The notes under the pieces: model-generated
What the model was told of the DNA's origin: nothing
The model's database searches: none
What the model saw: the letters and a program-made list of their open reading frames with translations, nothing else
Shown here: one piece after another, positions 5,465 through 10,159 of the stretch
How positions within the stretch are numbered: the stretch's first letter is position 1
How the letters are laid out: the number at the start of each line of letters is the position of its first letter
Made by a program: the position numbers and the translations under genes
Origin: Planctomycetota bacterium
GTDB taxonomy: Bacteria > Planctomycetota > Phycisphaerae > UBA1845
Length of the DNA stretch: 10,159 bases
Assembly: GCA_024277835.1 (NCBI GenBank)
Contig: JAJRUK010000140.1
Location: 1-10,159, forward strand
Direction of reading: 5' to 3'

Positions 5465-6763
5465 ATGCAGTCAACCAGACGCAACTTCATCAAAAAAGCG
5501 GCAACCACCGCCGCCATCGGTGTCGCCATTCTCAAAGACGACGCGATCCAGCGAATCCAGGCAGCCGTCACCAACGCTGGCAGCACACCCCCCAACGATC
5601 TCGCCACCAACGAAGACTTCTGGTTCCAGGTGCAGCAAGCGTACGACGTCGATCGTTCGATCATCAATCTTAACAACGGCGGCGTCTCACCCGCACCGCG
5701 AACCGTCCTCGACGCGATGCGCCGTCACATCGAATTCACCAACCAGCTACCGCCGAGACATTTGTGGAACGTCCTGGACCCGCAACTCGAACCTGTTCGT
5801 GAAAGACTCGCCCGTACGTTTGGCTGCGACGCGGAAGAGATGGCGATCGTGCGAAACACGAGCGAAGCGCTCGAAACCTGCCTCTTCGGACTCGACCTCA
5901 AACGCGGCGACGAAGTCCTCGCCACAAGTCATGACTACCCTCGAATGCTCAACACCCTTCGCCAGCGAGAAAAACGCGAGGGCATCGTTCTGAAAACGTT
6001 TAACTTCCCGACCCCGCCGAAAAGCCCAGACGAACTCGTCTCGCTCTACAAGCAGAACATCACCGACAAGACAAGGGCTATCCTTGTCTGTCACATCACC
6101 AACCTCACGGGACAAATTTTCCCGATCAAGGCAATCACGCGACTCGGGCGCGAGCGTGGAATCCCCGTCATCGTTGACGGCGCACACGCCTTCGCACACT
6201 TCCCGTTTAAGCGCGACGACCTCGACTGCGACTACTACGGAACCAGTTTACACAAATGGACCAGCGCCCCGATCGGAACGGGTTTTCTCTACGTGCGCAA
6301 ATCCAAAATCAAAGACCTCTGGCCAATGATGGCAGCCCCAAAGGAGAGGATCGACAACATCCGCAAGTTTGAGGAAATCGGAACGCACCCCACCGCCCCT
6401 TACCTAGCGATTGCCGAAGCCCTCACCCTTTACGAAAGCATCGGCGTCGAGCGAAAAGCTGCGAGACTTCGCTACCTGCGCGATCGATGGATGAAACGAC
6501 TCGATGGAAGAAAAGGGATCGTCTTGTACACAAGTTTCGACCCGAAGCAGTCCTGCTGCCTCGCGACGGTTGGCATCGTGGGAATCAACCCCGGCGAGCT
6601 AACCACCCACCTGTACAAGAATCACAAAATCCTGGTCACCCCGATCGTCCACGAGCATATCTCCGGCATCCGCGTAACACCAAACACCTACACAACCGTC
6701 CGAGGGGTGGACCGCTTCGCCGAAGCGATGGAAAAAATCGCACTGCACGGATTGCCTTCGTAA
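5465..6763 (+). CDS. Tat-exported class V PLP-dependent aminotransferase (isopenicillin-N-epimerase-like)
   Basis: A 432-residue fold-type I PLP enzyme. Residues 4-10 (TRRNFIK) are a near-consensus twin-arginine motif, followed by the hydrophobic stretch AATTAAIGVAIL, so export in folded form is predicted. The catalytic domain begins near INLNNGGVSPAP (67-78). Strong markers are RNTSEALE (130-137, phosphate-binding turn), HDYPRM at 156-161, VDGAH with Asp238 (pyridine nitrogen), SLHKW with the Schiff-base Lys264, the GTGFLYVR strand at 271-278 and GIRVTPN with Arg403 (carboxylate binding). The layout matches class V enzymes close to isopenicillin N epimerase and cysteine-desulfurase relatives. 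No catalytic Cys loop is evident, so a desulfurase role is not supported; the substrate is unknown. Length is normal. It is a single plus-strand gene with its own ribosome site, converging with the parvulin gene 47 bp away. Confidence 0.9.
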   Translation: MQSTRRNFIKKAATTAAIGVAILKDDAIQRIQAAVTNAGSTPPNDLATNEDFWFQVQQAYDVDRSIINLNNGGVSPAPRTVLDAMRRHIEFTNQLPPRHLWNVLDPQLEPVRERLARTFGCDAEEMAIVRNTSEALETCLFGLDLKRGDEVLATSHDYPRMLNTLRQREKREGIVLKTFNFPTPPKSPDELVSLYKQNITDKTRAILVCHITNLTGQIFPIKAITRLGRERGIPVIVDGAHAFAHFPFKRDDLDCDYYGTSLHKWTSAPIGTGFLYVRKSKIKDLWPMMAAPKERIDNIRKFEEIGTHPTAPYLAIAEALTLYESIGVERKAARLRYLRDRWMKRLDGRKGIVLYTSFDPKQSCCLATVGIVGINPGELTTHLYKNHKILVTPIVHEHISGIRVTPNTYTTVRGVDRFAEAMEKIALHGLPS

Positions 6764-6810
6764 GCAAAGTCTAGGCGCCGCTTCACTTTCGACACGCGAG
6801 GACGCATCAC

Positions 6811-7875
6811 TTACGGGGATTTTGGGGTCGTACCTGCAATCACAATTTTCGCCACCTTCCGCAAGCGCTTGACATGCTTCTTGCGGACGGCATCCATTTT
6901 CTTGGCCTTCAGTTCCTCGGTGATTGGCTCGGTCGCGTCCGACAGCGGGATCACATGCGCCTCCTTTTTCTCGGTCACTTTGATGATATGAAATCCGAAC
7001 TGAGTCTCTACAACGCCTGAGATTTCGCCCACATTCATAGCGAACGCTGCGGCGGCGAAGGGTTCGACCATCGAACCCGCTCGCGGAAAATATCCCAGAT
7101 CACCGCCGCCGGGAGCCGAAGGCCCTTCCGAACGGTTTTGAGCGAGAACGGCAAAGTCCGCGCCGGGCTTTTTCGCTTCCGCAAGAATCGCTGCTGCTTT
7201 TTTCGATGCTTCCGCGCGTTTGGACGCAGCATCTTCTGGCGACGATCGAACGAGAATATGACTCGCCCGAACCACTGCCGGTTTTGTGAAGACGGTCGCC
7301 AAGTCTTCTTTGTACTTCGCTTCAATCTCGGACTTCGAGACCGCAAGTTCCGCCGCATTCTTCTTCTCAAAGAATCGGGATTGCAGCATGAATCGGCGAA
7401 GCTCTGGCGCGGAAGATCGCTCCGACAACATCTCCTCAAGAGACGGTCCGCCCCGGCCCTTCATCTGGCGCTCAAACTGCTCGCGCGACAGGCCCGTTCG
7501 CTCCAAATGCGCCGCCAACAACCGTTCAACCTCCGCCCGAAGCTCCGCCTTACTGACCGTCAGTTTCGCTCGTACGACCTCCTGATTCAGAAGTTCGTCA
7601 TCAATCAAACGCTCAAGAATATTGGGAACAACCTGCGCCCGAATCGCCGCGAGATCCATGCCCGGAGGCATCCGACCACCGAGTTGCTGCTGAACCACGG
7701 CGTTAAATGCACGCTCAACTTTGCTTTGCGGTATCACCACCCCATTCACGGTCGCGGCGGCAGAGCGGTTTCCAGTACTCTTCGCCGACGTGGACGTTCC
7801 CGCGCCCGTCTGCGCGACCGCTGTCAAACTCGGCACTACGAAGCACATTAGCAAGAAATTCCGACACAATCTCAT
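6811..7875 (-). CDS. Exported parvulin-type peptidyl-prolyl cis-trans isomerase (SurA/PrsA-like)
   Basis: A 354-residue folding factor. An N-terminal signal peptide (CRNFLLMCFVVPSLTAVAQ, cleavage near 21) sends it outside the cytoplasm. A Ser/Thr/Ala-rich linker leads to a SurA-N-like chaperone region at about 41-190, starting ATVNGVVIPQSKVERAF and including LERLIDDELLNQEV. The PpiC/rotamase domain is at about 203-302, with the hallmarks ASHILVR (204-210), GGDLGYFPRAGSMVEPFAAAAFAM (257-280) and TQFGFHIIKV (291-300). A lysine-rich C-terminal helix follows (EELKAKKMDAVRKKHVKRLRK). The enzyme isomerises X-Pro bonds in envelope proteins and may act as a chaperone. The ATG at 7875 has GGAG 11 bases upstream, a little far. 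A TTGACA at 7913-7918 on this strand is a possible -35, but a matching -10 is missing. A 20-bp palindrome lies 82-101 bp upstream. Confidence 0.93.
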   Translation of the reverse strand: MRLCRNFLLMCFVVPSLTAVAQTGAGTSTSAKSTGNRSAAATVNGVVIPQSKVERAFNAVVQQQLGGRMPPGMDLAAIRAQVVPNILERLIDDELLNQEVVRAKLTVSKAELRAEVERLLAAHLERTGLSREQFERQMKGRGGPSLEEMLSERSSAPELRRFMLQSRFFEKKNAAELAVSKSEIEAKYKEDLATVFTKPAVVRASHILVRSSPEDAASKRAEASKKAAAILAEAKKPGADFAVLAQNRSEGPSAPGGGDLGYFPRAGSMVEPFAAAAFAMNVGEISGVVETQFGFHIIKVTEKKEAHVIPLSDATEPITEELKAKKMDAVRKKHVKRLRKVAKIVIAGTTPKSP

Positions 7876-7956
7876 CGTATTACAAACTCCAATTCTCGTT
7901 TTAGGGCGTAATTGTCAATGGAACAAGGTACACTGAAAGTGGAATGCCCGCGAAAT

Positions 7957-7976
7957 CACTGGTTTAGAAACCAGTG
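7957..7976. repeat. Perfect 20-bp palindrome (operator or terminator-like)
   Basis: CACTGGTTTAGAAACCAGTG has 9-bp arms around an AG centre. It lies between the end of the pseudopilin/anti-sigma gene (8096) and the start of the parvulin gene (7875). On the plus strand a TTTTT run begins 7 bases later; on the minus strand, the direction of both neighbouring genes, no T-run follows. A dimeric repressor site ahead of the parvulin gene is therefore as plausible as a weak terminator. Confidence 0.5.
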
Positions 7977-8075
7977 CCAAACTTTTTCATCGGACAGCCA
8001 CCTGTCACTCGAACCGTACCGCGCGTTCCGTTGGGATGCAAGAAGCTGGGGCAGGTATCGCTCGGGGTTAGACTT

Positions 8076-8096
8076 GGGGAACAGTTTGACTGCCCC
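8076..8096 (-). terminator. Hairpin at the end of the anti-sigma/pseudopilin gene
   Basis: Read on the minus strand the element is GGGG-CAGT-CAA-ACTG-TT-CCCC: two helices (GGGG/CCCC and CAGT/ACTG) with a TT bulge and a 3-base loop. It begins at the last base pair of the TAG stop. No T-run follows, so intrinsic termination is doubtful; it may instead protect the 3' end of the mRNA. Confidence 0.3.
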
Positions 8097-9139
8097 TATC
8101 GCGCCATCTTGTTAATGACGTCCGGGTCACTCACTGGAAGTCCCGGCACGAGAAACGCGTCGTCCGCTCTCATTTGCGATTCCGTACCTGTGTACCGCGT
8201 TAGTTGCCCGATCATCCAAGGGTTGTCACCGTCGGGGCCATACACCGGCGCATTATGAAACTCAGCCGTTCCATCGAGCATTAGAATTGTTTGCCCACGC
8301 CGTCGATGCGCCGGCGAATTCGTCGTGGTTGGATCAACCGACTCGTTGAATTTCGCATTCACAAAGAGCGGATTTCGATCGCCGATGTAAGCAGTCGTCT
8401 TCACCGGTCGCAGAATCGGCGACCCCCCAGAGAGGTTCCGCGCGTCGTAACTGACGTTTTTCGCCAACGCGAAGTCGCCGCGACGCGACGCCCCAGCGGA
8501 GTCCATCACAGCCCCGTGAGCATCCGAAGGACAAACAAAATGCTTCATCTCAGGCCCAAGTTCGAGCTTCACCAACAGGTACGGGTGACGGCTATTGGAA
8601 GCGAAAGGCGTCTCCTTGGAGCATCCGGGCAACCAGGAATTTCCGTCCGCACCGCCAGCAAAAGGAACAACACCAGCGTAGGACTCTCGGTAAGTAGAAA
8701 GCCCGCGATAAATCGAACCAAGGTTATTCGCACAGGCAGCCCGTCGAGATCGATAGCGAAGCTCCGAAATCCCCGGAACAAACACCCCAACCATGAGCAA
8801 CACACACGCAGCGGCTGCGATGACGTTACGCATCCTCGGGAACGGGAAAAAACCCGGACCACCCTCTGCACCACTCGCCAGATGAAGCTCGGATCCACGA
8901 TTGGAAGCAACGCTCTCTTCCTGAATCCTCATGAGCACCTTGTCCGTCAGGTTCCCTGGAGCAGGGGCAACGTTCCAATGATCCAGTGGCTGCAATAGGC
9001 GACCCATGCGGTCGCTCTTTTCGCGCACGGCATCATCCCGCGCAAGCTCAGCTTCCAACCACGCCCGATCCTCATCCGAAACACGATCCAGATGAAGATC
9101 AAGAAGAAGCTCGTTAAGATTTCGTTTCATAGACCCCAT
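8096..9139 (-). CDS. Probable anti-sigma factor with pseudopilin-like outer domain
   Basis: A 347-residue single-pass membrane protein. Residues 1-75 (LLLDLHLDRVSDEDRAWLEAELARDDAVREKSDRM, later APGNLTDKVLMRIQEE) resemble the cytoplasmic sigma-binding part of anti-sigma factors. However, they contain no cysteine, so the zinc HxxxCxxC motif is absent. The membrane segment is about 104-124 (RNVIAAAACVLLMVGVFVPGI). The outer part looks like planctomycete pseudopilins of the DUF1559 kind: RRAACANNLGSIYRGLSTY at 132-150, NSWLPGC at 167-173, FVCPSDAHG at 201-209, and H278 then DG at 289-290 (a H-X10-DG variant of the H-X9-DG motif). It contains four cysteines outside the membrane segment or at its edge. 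The gene follows the ECF sigma gene by 26 bp, so co-transcription and sigma control are inferred. GGGGA precedes the ATG at 9139; Met4 is an alternative start. Confidence 0.8.
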   Translation of the reverse strand: MGSMKRNLNELLLDLHLDRVSDEDRAWLEAELARDDAVREKSDRMGRLLQPLDHWNVAPAPGNLTDKVLMRIQEESVASNRGSELHLASGAEGGPGFFPFPRMRNVIAAAACVLLMVGVFVPGISELRYRSRRAACANNLGSIYRGLSTYRESYAGVVPFAGGADGNSWLPGCSKETPFASNSRHPYLLVKLELGPEMKHFVCPSDAHGAVMDSAGASRRGDFALAKNVSYDARNLSGGSPILRPVKTTAYIGDRNPLFVNAKFNESVDPTTTNSPAHRRRGQTILMLDGTAEFHNAPVYGPDGDNPWMIGQLTRYTGTESQMRADDAFLVPGLPVSDPDVINKMAR

Positions 9140-9165
9140 CGCAAATCCCCGCAGAGTTTTAACTG

Positions 9166-9765
9166 CTATTCCGCTTCGCGAGCCGTGACGTCCGCCCGAT
9201 ACTTCTCACCAAACCATCCGACCGCCGAGTGCAAACGACTCTTCACCGTCCCAAGCGGAACGCCAATCACGTCGGCAATGTCCTTGTAAGCAAACCGGTG
9301 GTAATACGCCAAAATCAACACCTCGCGCAGATTGTCGGGCATCTCTTCGACAACACCTCTGACCGCCCGACGCTGCTCTTCAAGCCCAAGCGCTTCATCC
9401 GGTGAATCCCCGGCATTCTCCAGGAGATGCACGAACCGGCTACCGGATTCGTCGTCTTCGCTTAACTTTGCATCAAACGCAACTTCTCTGCGACGCGTAC
9501 GCTTGCGGAGGTAATCTCGCGCCTTGTTCGCCGCAATTGTAAACAGCCAAGGTTTGAACCTCCGCGTCGGGTCAAACCGATCCGCCGAGGTGTGGACCTG
9601 CAAAAACGCCTCTTGGACGACATCTTCCGCCGTCGTCGAGTCGCCCGTAAACCGCAGGACGAACTGATGAAGCTCCTGCGCGTATCGGCGGACCAGCAGC
9701 TCGAAGCTCCCGGTCTTGCCCGCGAGGTACTCTTTCAGCAGTGTTTCATCCGTTGGCGCGTCCAC
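9166..9765 (-). CDS. ECF-family RNA polymerase sigma factor
   Basis: A 199-residue sigma-70 family protein with only regions 2 and 4. Region 2 (about 18-88) reads FELLVRRYAQELHQFVLRFTGD, AEDVVQEAFLQVH (core-RNA-polymerase binding and -10 recognition) and FKPWLFTIAANKARDYLRKR. After an acidic linker (SEDDESGSRF), region 4 (about 128-186) has EMPDNLREVLILAYYHRFAYKDIADVIGVPLGTVKSRLHSAV, with the helix-turn-helix at about 160-180 for the -35 element. It should direct RNA polymerase to a small envelope- or stress-related regulon, under control of the membrane protein encoded 26 bp downstream. The start is a GTG at 9765: the nearby ATG at 9773 is out of frame. AAGGA at 9777-9781 is a distant ribosome site. 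The target promoters cannot be told from this window. Confidence 0.93.
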   Translation of the reverse strand: MDAPTDETLLKEYLAGKTGSFELLVRRYAQELHQFVLRFTGDSTTAEDVVQEAFLQVHTSADRFDPTRRFKPWLFTIAANKARDYLRKRTRRREVAFDAKLSEDDESGSRFVHLLENAGDSPDEALGLEEQRRAVRGVVEEMPDNLREVLILAYYHRFAYKDIADVIGVPLGTVKSRLHSAVGWFGEKYRADVTAREAE

Positions 9766-9922
9766 GCCCTCATTGTATCCTTACGACCCCGGCGTGCCCA
9801 CGGTTCTCAAGATGTTGGCATTGGGGCGAAAGACCACGTTTCCGAGCTGATTATGGGCGGTAACTCACAAGCATGGCCGATTCGGATGAAAACGGCGGGG
9901 TCTTTGAGACGCTGAACGACTG

Positions 9923-10159
9923 ATGATCCAACCATACAAAAACACGCGTTTCAGCCTTCGCAGGTTCGTCCTCGCGGCGATTTGCACCCTCGTTCTCACC
10001 ACCCCACTCATCTACGCCGCCCACGCTCTCTCCGAAGTCACCAGGCCCATGCCTACAGAGACACTGCAAACGATTGAAAATCCGAATCTCGTCATATTGA
10101 AGACAGACCGCATTGTTCACCTATTCGATGGCGAAACCCTTGTGCGATCCTATCACTGC
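9923..10159 (+). CDS. YkuD-family L,D-transpeptidase, N-terminal part only
   Basis: Seventy-nine codons are open to the window edge. The N-terminus is a signal peptide or anchor: MIQPYKNTRFSLRRF, then the hydrophobic VLAAICTLVLTTPLIYA and a possible AHA cleavage site near residue 36. From about residue 53 the segment ENPNLVILKTDRIVHLFDGE followed by TLVRSYHC matches the opening strands of YkuD domains, which usually read as a hydrophobic strand, basic residue, LYLF and DG. The catalytic HxxN and SxGCxR motifs would lie beyond the edge, so activity cannot be judged. Unlike the enzyme at 2348 there is no LysM before the catalytic domain. No strong ribosome site is seen. The ATG overlaps a TGA (TGATG) ending a 16-codon frame from 9873, which could couple translation. 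The gene is divergent from the sigma gene. Confidence 0.75.
   Translation, partial: MIQPYKNTRFSLRRFVLAAICTLVLTTPLIYAAHALSEVTRPMPTETLQTIENPNLVILKTDRIVHLFDGETLVRSYHC

Noticed and set aside
7138..7851. 237-codon plus-strand open frame opposite the parvulin gene
   Set aside because: Arg-rich shadow of a gene with clear rotamase motifs; no ribosome site or family resemblance.
9782..9809. Possible ECF-type autoregulated promoter on the minus strand (TGAGAAC, 17 bases, CGTA)
   Set aside because: The -35 match is loose, and transcription starting from it would begin only about 10 bases before the GTG at 9765, removing the only ribosome site.
1..10159. CRISPR array, tRNA, rRNA, insertion sequence or prophage signals
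   Set aside because: No regularly spaced repeats, tRNA-like cloverleaf, transposase-like protein or terminal inverted repeats with target duplications were seen by eye on either strand.

Overview
The window looks like chromosomal DNA from a planctomycete-type bacterium, possibly Phycisphaerae-like. The reasons are moderately high GC, a pseudopilin-like domain with CxNNL, CPSD and H-X10-DG motifs, several exported proteins of unknown role, an ECF sigma factor paired with a membrane regulator, and L,D-transpeptidases. The phylum is inferred from protein flavour; there is no rRNA or marker gene to confirm it.

Layout. Positions 1-2070 (minus strand) hold a compact three-gene set: a conserved protein of unknown function, a LolA/LolB-like lipoprotein whose start overlaps the previous stop, and a secreted protein that runs off the left edge. 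Positions 2348-3956 (plus) hold a LysM + YkuD L,D-transpeptidase, followed 22 bp later by an AhpD/carboxymuconolactone-decarboxylase-family peroxidase-related gene. The latter is interrupted by one in-frame TGA exactly where the second active-site Cys belongs. A class I SAM methyltransferase follows on the minus strand (4112-5080). After a 384-bp divergent intergenic region comes a Tat-signal-bearing class V aminotransferase (5465-6763, plus). It converges on an exported parvulin-type peptidyl-prolyl isomerase (6811-7875, minus). Positions 8096-9765 (minus) hold an ECF sigma factor and, 26 bp downstream, its probable membrane anti-sigma partner, whose outer part is a pseudopilin-like domain. 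A second YkuD-type L,D-transpeptidase starts at 9923 (plus) and leaves through the right edge.

Most notable point. The peroxidase-related gene at 3408-3956 is best read as a selenoprotein. The TGA at 3651 gives the motif Glu-x11-Cys-x2-Sec-x3-His, the spacing of the AhpD catalytic site. The frame stays open and family-like for another 100 codons. Eighteen bases after the TGA there is a perfect 6-bp hairpin with G in its apical loop, as expected of a bacterial SECIS element. A conventional gene caller would split it into two fragments or call it a pseudogene.

The second notable point is the regulator at 8096-9139. It joins a zinc-less anti-sigma-like cytoplasmic region, one membrane segment and a pseudopilin-like extracytoplasmic domain, suggesting a sigma-factor switch with an unusual sensor. 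Common themes are envelope biogenesis and stress: peptidoglycan cross-linking, protein folding outside the cytoplasm, lipoproteins, peroxide detoxification and ECF signalling. No mobile element, tRNA, rRNA or CRISPR array was found.
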